DNA of 64,000 bases from Hymenobacter duratus (GTDB lineage: Bacteria; Bacteroidota; Bacteroidia; Cytophagales; Hymenobacteraceae), in contig NZ_JACWZZ010000004.1 in assembly GCF_014698995.1 (NCBI RefSeq), positions 186,001 to 250,000 of the forward strand, given 5' to 3'. The position numbers were made by a program, and so were the translations under genes. Each line of letters starts with the position of its first letter. Position 1 is the first letter of the stretch. Of this stretch, positions 53,634 to 61,993 are shown piece after piece. The notes beneath the pieces were generated by a model, which searched no databases, had not been told where the DNA came from, and was given only the letters and a program-made list of their open reading frames with translations.

Positions 53634-53736
53634 GGAAAGTAGAGCTAAATGACGTGCCGGAAGATACGAATTTGGCCCCATACTCCGGTTTGCACGGCTA
53701 ATAGGTAGAGTACAACTACAGGCCAGGCAAAAAGTA

Positions 53737-53770
53737 AAAAGCCGTTCCGCACCACGTGCAGAACGGCTTT
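53737..53770 (-). terminator. Terminator after the lipoprotein gene
   Basis: AAAAGCCGTTC (53737-53747) pairs with GAACGGCTTT (53761-53770). It lies just downstream of the minus-strand lipoprotein gene. Confidence 0.7.
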
Positions 53771-53817
53771 CCAGCAATTCATATTAGATTCGGACAACGA
53801 AGCAGCTGCTTCGCTTA

Positions 53818-54588
53818 TTATTTACCGGATTCGAGCAGTATCTCCGTGCGGGCCGAGCCGCTGTGGATGTAGCTAGGCGACGGGATGCAGTTGCCATCCG
53901 CGCAGTAGATGAAGCGGCGGCGGCTGCGGTACACGGGCCCTATGCCCGGCGCATACACCTGCCGGTTGCGGTAGTAGTAATACAGGTTGATGTACTCGCC
54001 GCCTTCTTCCGCATCGGTTTCGCGCAGCGCCGTTGTCACCGTTTTCGGATACGTTACGGATTGGCCGGCCGTATTGGTCGTCGTGAACGGCTCCCCCACC
54101 TGCTTGAAATGAATGTCGCTCTTTTCAATAGGGTTAAGCTCATTGAAAGCATTCAGGTTCCAGAAATAGCCCGTGCGGACCGGATATACCAGCTCCACGG
54201 TGCGGCGGTTGTTGCGCGTCACCAGCACGTTGGCAGCCGAGGGGCTTACGGCCAGCACGCTGTCGGAAAGCCAGGCATCGGCGGGCGTACTGCGTTTAGA
54301 GCGCACCACCCGAAAAGCCGTGCGGCCAGCCGCATCAGTATACTGCTCCGTCACCTGCTCCCGGAACTGGTAGCGGGCTATAGTCTTGACGTTGCGCAGC
54401 CAGGTAGTATCTGTCACCTCATAGATGCGGAAGTCGCCAACCTGCACCGGATAGTAGCTGGTATCAATCGGCTCTACCTTCTCCACCTCATTTTTGCAGC
54501 TGGCCAGCCCCACGGCCAGCAGCGCCGGAACAAGCCAGCGGCGAACAGTGAGAGTAACCGTGGGAACAGGAGTTAATATCGAAGCCAT
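53818..54588 (-). CDS. Hypothetical lipoprotein
   Basis: Start at ATG 54588 (MASILTPVPTVTLTVRRWLVPALLAVGLASC), with lipobox GLASC; 256 residues. The mature part is beta-rich (YYPVQVGDFRIYEVTDT, GRTAFRVVRSKRS), in keeping with envelope proteins of Bacteroidota. It starts 19 bases downstream of mnmA. No known function. Confidence 0.75.
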   Translation of the reverse strand: MASILTPVPTVTLTVRRWLVPALLAVGLASCKNEVEKVEPIDTSYYPVQVGDFRIYEVTDTTWLRNVKTIARYQFREQVTEQYTDAAGRTAFRVVRSKRSTPADAWLSDSVLAVSPSAANVLVTRNNRRTVELVYPVRTGYFWNLNAFNELNPIEKSDIHFKQVGEPFTTTNTAGQSVTYPKTVTTALRETDAEEGGEYINLYYYYRNRQVYAPGIGPVYRSRRRFIYCADGNCIPSPSYIHSGSARTEILLESGK

Positions 54589-54607
54589 AGCGCAGAAAGG
54601 TTGCGGC

Positions 54608-55780
54608 TTATAACGCAGCCGCAGCTGCCGAAGATACGGGAGTTTCGCCGATGGTATGCCGCTCAATCCAGCCGCCCCCAATGACGTCCTGACCGTCGTA
54701 GAATACGGCGGCCTGGCCGGGCGTCACGGCGTGCACGGGTTCCTCGAAGTAGACGTTGATTTTTTCACCGACCTGCTCCAGAAACGCGGCCGCGCCGCCG
54801 TTGTGGTTGTAGCGCACTTTCGTGCGGCTCGGTACCAGCCCCATGCCTTCCAGCGACGCGTATTTGCCCATATTGAGCTTGCTCACGGTGGTGCGCGTGC
54901 TGGCCAGATCATCGAAATTGCCCAGCACGACTTCGTTGGTATCGGGCCGGATTTCGGTCACGTAGGCCGGGAAGCCCAGCGCCACGCCCAACCCCTTGCG
55001 CTGCCCGATGGTGTAGAACGGGTAGCCCTCGTGGGTGCCCAGCACGGTGCCGTCGCGCGTCACGAACTTGCCGCCCGCTACCCGCTCCTCCAGGCCCGGC
55101 ACCCGGCGCCGCAGAAAGCCCCGGTAGTCGTTGTCGGGAATAAAGCAGATTTCGTAGCTCTCGGGCTTGTTGACCAGCTCCGTGAAGCCGCGGCGGCGGG
55201 CCTCGTCGTAGATTTCAGTTTTGCGCATTTGGCCTAGCGGGAACAGCGTGCGGCTCAGGCTTTCCTGGCTCACGCCCCACAGCGCGTAGCTCTGGTCCTT
55301 GTTTTCGTCGAGGCCTTTGCTGACCACGTAGCGGCCGTTTTCGTGGCGCACCTGCGCGTAGTGGCCGGTAGCAATAAACTCGCAGCCGAGCTGGTCGGCA
55401 CGGCGCAGCAGCGCGTCCCACTTGATGTGGGTGTTGCAGAGCACGCACGGATTGGGCGTGCGGCCGGCCAGGTATTCCTCGGTGAAATTGGAGATAACAA
55501 AATCGCCGAACTCGTCGCGGATATCAATGATATAGTGCGGAAAACCCAGCTCCACAGCAATCTGGCGGGCATCGTTGATGCTGTCGAGCGAGCAGCAGCC
55601 GGTTTCTTTCTTGGAGCCGCCGGCCGAGGCGTAGTCCCAGGTTTTCATGGTCATCCCGACCACTTCGTAGCCCTGTTCGTGCAGGAGCACGGCCGCTACA
55701 GATGAATCGATGCCGCCGCTCATGGCGACGAGAACGCGCCCACGGGCGGGCGTCGTTGGGGAAGGTGCAGAGTGCGTCAT
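54608..55780 (-). CDS. mnmA: tRNA-specific 2-thiouridylase
   Basis: Start at ATG 55780 (MTHSAPSPTTPARGRVLVAMSGGIDSS), 390 residues; the frame stays open upstream, but that part is antisense to the TrpF-like gene. The PP-loop is AMSGGIDSSVAAVLL. The catalytic Cys residues are in NPCVLCNTHIKWDALL and SYEICFIPDNDYRGFL. GQRKGLGVALG lies in the second domain. It thiolates U34 of Lys, Glu and Gln tRNAs. Confidence 0.96.
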   Translation of the reverse strand: MTHSAPSPTTPARGRVLVAMSGGIDSSVAAVLLHEQGYEVVGMTMKTWDYASAGGSKKETGCCSLDSINDARQIAVELGFPHYIIDIRDEFGDFVISNFTEEYLAGRTPNPCVLCNTHIKWDALLRRADQLGCEFIATGHYAQVRHENGRYVVSKGLDENKDQSYALWGVSQESLSRTLFPLGQMRKTEIYDEARRRGFTELVNKPESYEICFIPDNDYRGFLRRRVPGLEERVAGGKFVTRDGTVLGTHEGYPFYTIGQRKGLGVALGFPAYVTEIRPDTNEVVLGNFDDLASTRTTVSKLNMGKYASLEGMGLVPSRTKVRYNHNGGAAAFLEQVGEKINVYFEEPVHAVTPGQAAVFYDGQDVIGGGWIERHTIGETPVSSAAAAAL

Positions 55781-55975
55781 ATAGGAAAGCGCCCGTGGAG
55801 TCAAGGTCCGCGGCCACGTGGCAAAGATAACACAGCCGCGCCAGTCGGAGTTTCTTTCTACTGAAAGCCCGCTGCTGGCAACTACGAGCGGGCCGGATTC
55901 CGTACTTTTGGGTTCAGATTGCTCCTGCCTGCGCTTTCCGATGCAGGCTGGCACGGGCTCCAACTTTTGTTTGCC

Positions 55976-56605
55976 ATGGCTTTGCTTACATCCGTGCTGG
56001 TGCGCGGCATTAATAATCTCTCCGATGCCCGCTACTGCGCCGGCATGGGAGCCGACCGTCTCACCTTCCGCCTCGACCCCGCCCTGCCGGGGCATTTGAC
56101 GCCGGAAGCCGTGCAGGAAATAAGCGGCTGGGTGTCCGGCGTGGAGCTGGTCGGCGAGTTTGATACTCTGCCCGCAGCGGCCATCAATGACATTGTGCAG
56201 CGCTGCGGCCTGCACGGCATCCTGCTGCACCGCCGCCGCACCGCCGAAGAGGTGGCTCTGCTCAGCCGGCCGGCCCTCAAGCTGATTCCGTGGATTGCGG
56301 ATATGCTCCCCGAAGACGTGGACAGCCGCTTCCGCGCCCAGAAAGACGACGTAGCTGGTTTCGTGCTGGCCCACCCCCCAACGGAAACCCTCTCGACAAC
56401 GCAGGTTACGCACCTTATCCAGCAGGCCCGCATGTTTTCAATATGGCTCGGCACCGGCTTCGCGGCCAGCACCGGCGGCTCTGTCCGGAACCTGATTGAA
56501 CTGGTCCGGCCGACGGGCATAGTGCTGGAAGGCGGCGACGAAATCAAGCCCGGCCTGCGGGATTTCTCCGAAATGGAGGCTGTGTTCGAGGAATTGGAAG
56601 CTTAA
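55976..56605 (+). CDS. TrpF-like barrel protein lacking the catalytic Cys
   Basis: Start at ATG 55976 (MALLTSVLVRGINNLSDARY), 209 residues. The pattern VRGINNLSDARYCAGMGADRLTF follows the first strand and helix of phosphoribosylanthranilate isomerase (usual KICGINNLEDA), and the end (IVLEGGDEIKPGLRDFSEMEAVFEEL) matches its last strand and helix. Arg replaces the catalytic Cys. It is therefore probably not a working TrpF. No trp gene is nearby. It is divergent from mnmA. Confidence 0.65.
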   Translation: MALLTSVLVRGINNLSDARYCAGMGADRLTFRLDPALPGHLTPEAVQEISGWVSGVELVGEFDTLPAAAINDIVQRCGLHGILLHRRRTAEEVALLSRPALKLIPWIADMLPEDVDSRFRAQKDDVAGFVLAHPPTETLSTTQVTHLIQQARMFSIWLGTGFAASTGGSVRNLIELVRPTGIVLEGGDEIKPGLRDFSEMEAVFEELEA

Positions 56606-56614
56606 CCTGTTGCA

Positions 56615-57454
56615 TCAGGCCATTACCGTTACCAGGCTATAGAGCGGCTCGGCCAGCTCGGTTTGGCCGGTAGCCTGCAGGTAGCCGGCCGCCAGTTGGC
56701 GTGGAAGACTTTTCGTGAACAGCCGCCAGGCTACCTCGCCGGCCAGTGTGATGCTCGTGGCAACCGCGCCAGTGTAGTCGGTGCCCAACTCCCAGCCCGC
56801 CGCAGTCCGCCGCAGATACCAGGTGCCGCCGCCCGCCCCGCTGATCATAAGCTGAACTACTGTGCCCGCCGCGGCTTCTACGTTGCGGTAGTGGTGCGGC
56901 AGCGCCCGCAGGCAGGTGCTTAGAAAAGGATGATACAGCGCTGCGGTGAGCAACGGCGCTTCCTGCCCTACTGCCTGCCGGATCTGCTGCTGATGGTGCC
57001 ACTTCTCGGTGTATTCGCGGGCTACGTGAAACCAGTTGAGCGACGTTTGCTCGCCGGCCCAGGCTACCGGAAACACGGCCGGCGCGTGCGGCGGCAACGA
57101 GCTGATGTACGCGTTGTAGGCGGGCCCGCTCAGTTCCAAGAGCCACGTAATAAGGGTCGGACTGAGGCGCTGCCCGGCCAGTACCCACTCCTGGTTCACC
57201 TGATTCAGGTAGCTGACTACATCAGCATAAGCCGGACTAGCCGGGCTGCCAGCCCCAAAATGCCCATCGCGCAGCACCGACAACGTGCGCAGGCTGCCAT
57301 CAAGCAGATGTAAAGCCACGTCGCGCACGCGCCACTGTGGGGCCAGCGTAGGCCGTTCCCAGTCCGCCGGATCTAAGGCCCGAAGCAACGCCAGCAGGTG
57401 CGCATCGAGAATTGGGAATAGAGGCGCAGTAGATAAGACCGGAAGTGGCTGCAT
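56615..57454 (-). CDS. DinB/maleylpyruvate isomerase-type metalloprotein
   Basis: Start at ATG 57454 (MQPLPVLSTAPLFPILDAH), 279 residues. WERPTLAPQWRVRDVALHLLDGSLR and WFHVAREYTEKWHHQQQIRQAVG are the two His-bearing helices of the DinB-like four-helix bundle, as in the TIGR03083/mycothiol-dependent group. The C-terminal domain resembles SCP2-like tails. The thiol cofactor in Bacteroidota would not be mycothiol. Function unassigned. Confidence 0.75.
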   Translation of the reverse strand: MQPLPVLSTAPLFPILDAHLLALLRALDPADWERPTLAPQWRVRDVALHLLDGSLRTLSVLRDGHFGAGSPASPAYADVVSYLNQVNQEWVLAGQRLSPTLITWLLELSGPAYNAYISSLPPHAPAVFPVAWAGEQTSLNWFHVAREYTEKWHHQQQIRQAVGQEAPLLTAALYHPFLSTCLRALPHHYRNVEAAAGTVVQLMISGAGGGTWYLRRTAAGWELGTDYTGAVATSITLAGEVAWRLFTKSLPRQLAAGYLQATGQTELAEPLYSLVTVMA

Positions 57455-57535
57455 AAGACGTAAGCAGAAAGAAGCCGGAAGCAAGGCGAAAATATACGCA
57501 CTGGCTTCCGGCTTCTCGGTGGCAAGGGTTTTCGG

Positions 57536-58198
57536 CTAACTCAGCCGAAACTGCACGTATTTGATAGGAACACCCTGCGCGCGGTACTTGCTTTCGAAGT
57601 TGGTTTCAATGTCTTCGGCGTGCGGCAGCAGCTCCGGAGTGGCGTAGAGGTCTTTGGTTTGCGCCAGAATCGTGGTGCCGGGCCGCTCGGCCAGCACTTC
57701 CAGGGTGTAGTCGAACAGATCGGCGTTGTCGGTTTTGAGGTGCACGAGGCCGCCGGGCCGCAGCAGCTGCCGGTACAGCTCCAGGAAGCGCGGCGAAGTC
57801 AGGCGGCGCTTAATGTCCCGGTCACGCGGGCGCGGGTCCGGAAACGTAATCCAGATTTCGTCCAGCTCGTGCGGGGCGAAGTGCTGCAGCAGGTCGTGGG
57901 CGCGCATCCGCACAAAGCCCACGTTGGTCAGGCCCAGTGCCTCGGCCCGCTTGCTGCCGCGCCAGATTCTTTCGCCCTTGATGTCGAGGCCCAGGTAATT
58001 GCGCTCCGGGTAGCGGGCGGCCAGCCCCACCGTGTACTCGCCTTTGCCGCAGCCGACCTCCAGCGTTATCGGGTGGTCGTTGCGGAAAAACTCCTCGTGC
58101 CAGCGGCCGCGCAGCTGCTCATAGTTGGCTTTGCCGGGCTCTACAATGTCATTTCGCTCTGCATTCTCGGCAAAGCGCTTCAGTTTAATTCGACTCAC
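57536..58198 (-). CDS. trmB: tRNA (guanine-N7-)-methyltransferase
   Basis: GTG start at 58198 (VSRIKLKRFAENAERNDIVEP), chosen because the family begins near this residue; the longer frame adds an unrelated tail. The product has 220 residues. SAM-binding motif is LEVGCGKGEYTVGLA, and the family-specific WITFPDPRPRDRDIKRRL and LKTDNADLFDYTLEVL are intact. It methylates G46 of tRNA. Confidence 0.94.
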   Translation of the reverse strand: MSRIKLKRFAENAERNDIVEPGKANYEQLRGRWHEEFFRNDHPITLEVGCGKGEYTVGLAARYPERNYLGLDIKGERIWRGSKRAEALGLTNVGFVRMRAHDLLQHFAPHELDEIWITFPDPRPRDRDIKRRLTSPRFLELYRQLLRPGGLVHLKTDNADLFDYTLEVLAERPGTTILAQTKDLYATPELLPHAEDIETNFESKYRAQGVPIKYVQFRLS

Positions 58199-58290
58199 GA
58201 AGGGTGAAATGGAAAAGTGAAATGGTGCATGCAGAAAGCAAAGCAGGCTGTCGGCGGGCACCATGCAGTAGTTCTGGAATGTGAGCCGGT

Positions 58291-59592
58291 CTAGAGGTTC
58301 TCTATTTCGGCCACTACAAAGGTACTGCCGCCAATGAACACCACCTCATCCGGGGCAGCGGCGGCCCGGGCCGCCGCCACGGCTTCCGGCACCGGACCAT
58401 ATACCCGGCCCCGCAAACCCGCTGCTGCCGCCTGCTCGGCCAGCTCCGTAGCCGGCAGCGCCCTCGGAATAGACGCCTGGCAGAAATAGTACGTGGCCGA
58501 TTTGGGCAGCAGCGCCAGCATCTTCGTTACGTCCTTATCGTTGACGACGCCAAGCACAAAGTGCAGATGCCGTTGCGACAGGCGGGCCAACTGCTGCACT
58601 ACAAACCGGATACCCGCCTCGTTGTGGCCCGTGTCGCAGACGACCAGCGGGCGGAGGCCCAGAATAGTCCAGCGCCCCCGAAAGCCCGTGAGGCGGCGGA
58701 CGTCGCGCAGCCCTTCGCGCACAGCCTCTTCCGGAAGCACGAAGCCCTGTTGCCGCAGCTCGTCCAAGGTGGCCAGCACACCCGGCAGATTCAGGCGCTG
58801 GTAGTCGCCTACCAGACCCAGCGTCACTTCATCCAGCAAGGGGTGGCCATCGACGGTAAACAGGAGTTGCTGAGAGTCTTCATCCGGGGCGGGCATCCTG
58901 ACCAGCTCCGTGCGGTAGTGCTGATCAGCATACAACAGGCGAGCCCCTTCCGCGGCAGCTTTCTGCTCAAACACCGCCTGTACTTCGGGCTGGGTCTGGC
59001 TGATGATGACCGGCACGCCGGGCTTGATGATGCCGGCTTTTTCGGCCGCAATCTGCGGTAGGGTATCGCCGAGCAGGTTCTGGTGGTCGTAGCTGATGTT
59101 GGTGATGAGCGACACCAGCGGCCGGATGATGTTGGTTGAATCGAGCCGGCCACCCAGCCCTACTTCTATGATGGCAACATCTACCTTCTCCTCGGCGAAA
59201 TACGAAAACGCCAGCGCCACGCACATTTCAAAGAACGAGGGCTGCAGCTCGGCAAACAGCGGCTGCCAGCGGGCTACCCACTGCACCAGGTAATCCGGTG
59301 TCAGATCCTGCCCGTTCACCTTGATGCGTTCCGTAAATTCCTTCAGGTGCGGTGAAGTATAGAGGCCCGTTTTGTAGCCGGCCGCCTGCAGCACGGCGGC
59401 CAGCAGGTTGGAGCTGCTGCCCTTGCCATTGGTGCCCGCCACGTGCACGCAGCGCACCAGCCGCTCCGGATTGCCCATAGCAGCGGCAAGTTTCTCGGTG
59501 GTTTGCAGCCCCGGCTTATAGCCGGCCGCCCCTATCCGCTGAAACATGGGCAGCTGGCTGTATAGATAGTCAAGGGTTTCGGCGTAGGTCAT
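58291..59592 (-). CDS. folC: Folylpolyglutamate / dihydrofolate synthase
   Basis: Start at ATG 59592 (MTYAETLDYLYSQLPMFQRIG), 433 residues. The ATP-binding loop is VHVAGTNGKGSSSNLLAAVL, with YTSPHLKEFTERIKVNG and EVGLGGRLDSTNI as the Mur-ligase-fold hallmarks. LVVCDTGHNEAG is in the C-terminal domain. It adds glutamate to folates. It lies downstream of the TonB genes, beyond a hairpin. Confidence 0.96.
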   Translation of the reverse strand: MTYAETLDYLYSQLPMFQRIGAAGYKPGLQTTEKLAAAMGNPERLVRCVHVAGTNGKGSSSNLLAAVLQAAGYKTGLYTSPHLKEFTERIKVNGQDLTPDYLVQWVARWQPLFAELQPSFFEMCVALAFSYFAEEKVDVAIIEVGLGGRLDSTNIIRPLVSLITNISYDHQNLLGDTLPQIAAEKAGIIKPGVPVIISQTQPEVQAVFEQKAAAEGARLLYADQHYRTELVRMPAPDEDSQQLLFTVDGHPLLDEVTLGLVGDYQRLNLPGVLATLDELRQQGFVLPEEAVREGLRDVRRLTGFRGRWTILGLRPLVVCDTGHNEAGIRFVVQQLARLSQRHLHFVLGVVNDKDVTKMLALLPKSATYYFCQASIPRALPATELAEQAAAAGLRGRVYGPVPEAVAAARAAAAPDEVVFIGGSTFVVAEIENL

Positions 59593-59709
59593 GAGCCAGG
59601 CAACACAAAATAAGTAGTTCATTCTTGTGCAGACGAGCCTATTCCTACCAGGGTGCCGCACAACAGCACAAAGGTAGCTTTGCGGGCAGACGGTTCGCAA
59701 AGCAGCAGC

Positions 59710-59747
59710 AAAACAAAGCCGCCGGCCGGATTGCTCCGACCGGCGGC
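59710..59747 (-). terminator. Hairpin terminator between tonB and folC
   Basis: GCCGCCGG (59718-59725) pairs with CCGGCGGC (59740-59747), and the A-rich 59710-59717 reads as a T-rich end on the minus strand. Confidence 0.65.
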
Positions 59748-59772
59748 CCGGTAACGAAAGAACTGGCGCGGT

Positions 59773-60660
59773 TTAGCGCACCGTGAATTTGAACGTGTAG
59801 AAGCCCGTAGCGCCACCATTGGCCGAGTTAGTACGGCGGAACTCGGCGTTTTCCAGCGCGTCGCGACATGCCTTTTCCTGCGCCGCCGACACGTTGCCGG
59901 AAACCTTCGTGACAGCCTCCACTTCGCCGTCGGCATTCACTTTGATTTTGAAGCGGACGAAGCCCGATGTGTTATCGATAGCCGGGGCACTGGGCCGGTT
60001 CACAAATGCCCAGCCGCTCATCCCTTCCAGACCACCCGAACCGGGGCTGCTGCCGCTACCACCACTGCCGGGCTGGCCGTACAGGGCCTTCGCGTCGAGC
60101 GAGCCATTCGGGTCGCCCTGGTCGCCGACGGAGCCGGGACGGTCGCCGTTGTTGTTGCCGGTGGCCGCGTTGCTGGTGCCGTTTACGCCGTTGCCGCCCC
60201 CGCTGGCGCTGCCTTTCGGCGTGTAGAGGGTACGAGGGCGCTCCACGGGTTTAGGTGCTTCTTTCACTTCTTCTTTCGGCGCCGGGGAAGGCTTCTCCAC
60301 GGGCGGAGCCGTTACCGGGCTTTCCTCGGCCTCACTCGTGACGGTGCGGGCCTCGGCGGCCTGCTGTGGCACGGGCGGAGTTGCCTGGGGCTGAGGGGGC
60401 GTCGGTTGTGGATCGGGATTGGATGCCGGCGGGCGGCTGTCCTCGCGGTTTTTGGAATCGTTGGCGGTGGCCAAGCTCTGCACGTCGCCAGAGCCGGCCT
60501 CGTCAACGCCGTAGTTCAGCTCCACGCCGTCGCCGCCCAGACTGTCCAGTGGTGGGTCGGGGCCTTTGAAGACGGTAAAAAAGAACACCGCCGCCAAGGC
60601 CGCGTGCAGCAGCACGGTGCCCAGCAAGGCTTCTTTCCGGTGTTCTTCGCGGTAGTCCAT
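59773..60660 (-). CDS. tonB: TonB-family energy transducer
   Basis: The protein has 295 residues. A short cytoplasmic start leads to one membrane helix (LGTVLLHAALAAVFFFTVF), then a long Pro/Glu/Ala-rich periplasmic spacer (about 55-200) and a TonB C-terminal domain (VRFKIKVNADGEVEAVTKVSG ... GFYTFKFTVR). It couples inner-membrane proton motive force to outer-membrane receptors. It lies downstream of exbD. Confidence 0.88.
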   Translation of the reverse strand: MDYREEHRKEALLGTVLLHAALAAVFFFTVFKGPDPPLDSLGGDGVELNYGVDEAGSGDVQSLATANDSKNREDSRPPASNPDPQPTPPQPQATPPVPQQAAEARTVTSEAEESPVTAPPVEKPSPAPKEEVKEAPKPVERPRTLYTPKGSASGGGNGVNGTSNAATGNNNGDRPGSVGDQGDPNGSLDAKALYGQPGSGGSGSSPGSGGLEGMSGWAFVNRPSAPAIDNTSGFVRFKIKVNADGEVEAVTKVSGNVSAAQEKACRDALENAEFRRTNSANGGATGFYTFKFTVR

Positions 60661-60669
60661 ACCTGGTTA

Positions 60670-60736
60670 GTTGCTAGTTGTTGGTTACGTGGTGCCAGTT
60701 GCTGGGTTGAGGTTGCCAGTAACCAACAACTAGCAA
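60670..60736. repeat. Inverted repeat in the exbD-tonB gap
   Basis: TTGCTAGTTGTTGGTTAC (60671-60688) is the exact complement of 60719-60736. An 18-bp-arm hairpin fills the intercistronic space, in a style like the repeats in the his operon. Confidence 0.75.
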
Positions 60737-60757
60737 TCAACAATTATTAGCCCAAAA

Positions 60758-61168
60758 CTATTTCCCGGCGGCCTGTTGCGCCTGCGTGGCCATCACCATC
60801 TTAATCTTGAGGCGGTTGCCGATTTCCAGAATATCCACCAGCTTCTGTACGTTCAGCGAGGCGTCTACGCGCAGCACGGCCGTAGGGCTTTCGGCCCCTT
60901 GTACGCGCCGCTGCAGCTCGCCTTCCAGCTGCTGCGCCGTCGTCGGCTGCCGGTCGATGAAATACTGACCAGCCCCATCGACGGATATCGTAATGGGCTG
61001 CTTCATCATCTGCTTGCTGCTTTTGGCATTGGGCAGCATCAGCTTGATAATATTGGGGTTCACCATCGTCGAGACAATCAGGAAGAACAGCATCAGGAAA
61101 AACATGATGTCGTTCATCGAGCCAGTCTCAACGTGCGAAGAAAGCTTACGACGGCGGCTGAGATTCAT
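60758..61168 (-). CDS. exbD: Biopolymer transport protein ExbD/TolR
   Basis: The protein has 136 residues. One membrane helix (MNDIMFFLMLFFLIVSTMV), with the conserved Asp at its start, is followed by a periplasmic domain (KQPITISVDGAGQYFIDRQP). With ExbB it forms the proton-driven motor for TonB. Confidence 0.92.
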   Translation of the reverse strand: MNLSRRRKLSSHVETGSMNDIMFFLMLFFLIVSTMVNPNIIKLMLPNAKSSKQMMKQPITISVDGAGQYFIDRQPTTAQQLEGELQRRVQGAESPTAVLRVDASLNVQKLVDILEIGNRLKIKMVMATQAQQAAGK

Positions 61169-61174
61169 TTGAGC

Positions 61175-61258
61175 GAATGATTGGATGAGTGGATAAGTGA
61201 ATAGGCAGACACCAGTGGCCGATTAAACGACATTCACTCATCCGCTCATTCAATCATT
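61175..61258. repeat. Inverted repeat in the exbB-exbD gap
   Basis: GAATGATTGGATGAGTGGAT is mirrored by CCGCTCATTCAATCATTC with few mismatches, about 30 bases apart, forming a long imperfect hairpin. Confidence 0.65.
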
Positions 61259-61260
61259 CA

Positions 61261-61992
61261 CTAATTATCCTGCAGGATGTCCATGAACTCGATGGCCGAG
61301 TTTTCCATGCGGAACACGAGGCGCTCTACCATGATGCTGAGCCAGTGGTAGCCGATGTGGGCAATGATACCGACGATAAGACCCGTAGCGGAAGTCACCA
61401 TTTTCGTGTACAGACCGCCCGAAATCTGGGCAATACCAAAGTCGCCGGTGGCGCTGATGGCATAGAAAATCTTGATTACCCCGATGATGGTACCCACGAA
61501 ACCAAGCATCGGTGCAATACCGGCAATGATGCCCAGAATGCTGATGTTCTTCTCGAGGCGGGCAATTTCCACCTTGCCTACATTTTCAACGCTGGTTTCA
61601 ATGTCTTTCAGCGGCAGCCCGATGCGGCGGATGCCTTTCTCAATCATGCGGGCCAGCGGCGTGGCAGTTTGAGCGCAGAGCATTTTGGCACCCTGCAGGT
61701 CTCCTTTCACCATCAGGTTGCGGATGCCGGGCATGAACGACTCCGGCACCGAGGCCGCCCGGCGAATGGTGATGTACCGCTCAATGATGATGTAGAGCGA
61801 AACGAACGAGAGCAAAAACAGCGGGAGCATGATCCAGCCGCCTTTCACAATCAGGTCAATCAGGGAGAGGTCGGCGGCGGCGGCGTTGGCAGCGGCGTTG
61901 GCAGCAGTGGCGGTTGAGTCGGCGGCGGCAGCCCCGGCATCGGGCGTGCTGCCGACTTGCATCTGGAGCAGCAGAGAAAGCAAAAAGGTCAT
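61261..61992 (-). CDS. exbB: MotA/TolQ/ExbB proton channel family protein
   Basis: Start at ATG 61992 (MTFLLSLLLQMQVGSTPDAG), 243 residues. Three membrane helices can be seen: near residue 55 (IMLPLFLLSFVSLYIIIERYI), 150 (ISILGIIAGIAPMLGFVGTIIGVIKIF) and 200 (ATGLIVGIIAHIGYHWL). The Ala-rich N-terminal extension is typical of Bacteroidota. It pairs with ExbD to energise TonB. Confidence 0.94.
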   Translation of the reverse strand: MTFLLSLLLQMQVGSTPDAGAAAADSTATAANAAANAAAADLSLIDLIVKGGWIMLPLFLLSFVSLYIIIERYITIRRAASVPESFMPGIRNLMVKGDLQGAKMLCAQTATPLARMIEKGIRRIGLPLKDIETSVENVGKVEIARLEKNISILGIIAGIAPMLGFVGTIIGVIKIFYAISATGDFGIAQISGGLYTKMVTSATGLIVGIIAHIGYHWLSIMVERLVFRMENSAIEFMDILQDN

Positions 61993-61993
61993 G

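Noticed and set aside
54673-56413. Extension of mnmA upstream to 56413
   Set aside because: The extension is antisense to the TrpF-like gene; MnmA family length and the PP-loop position fit the start at 55780.
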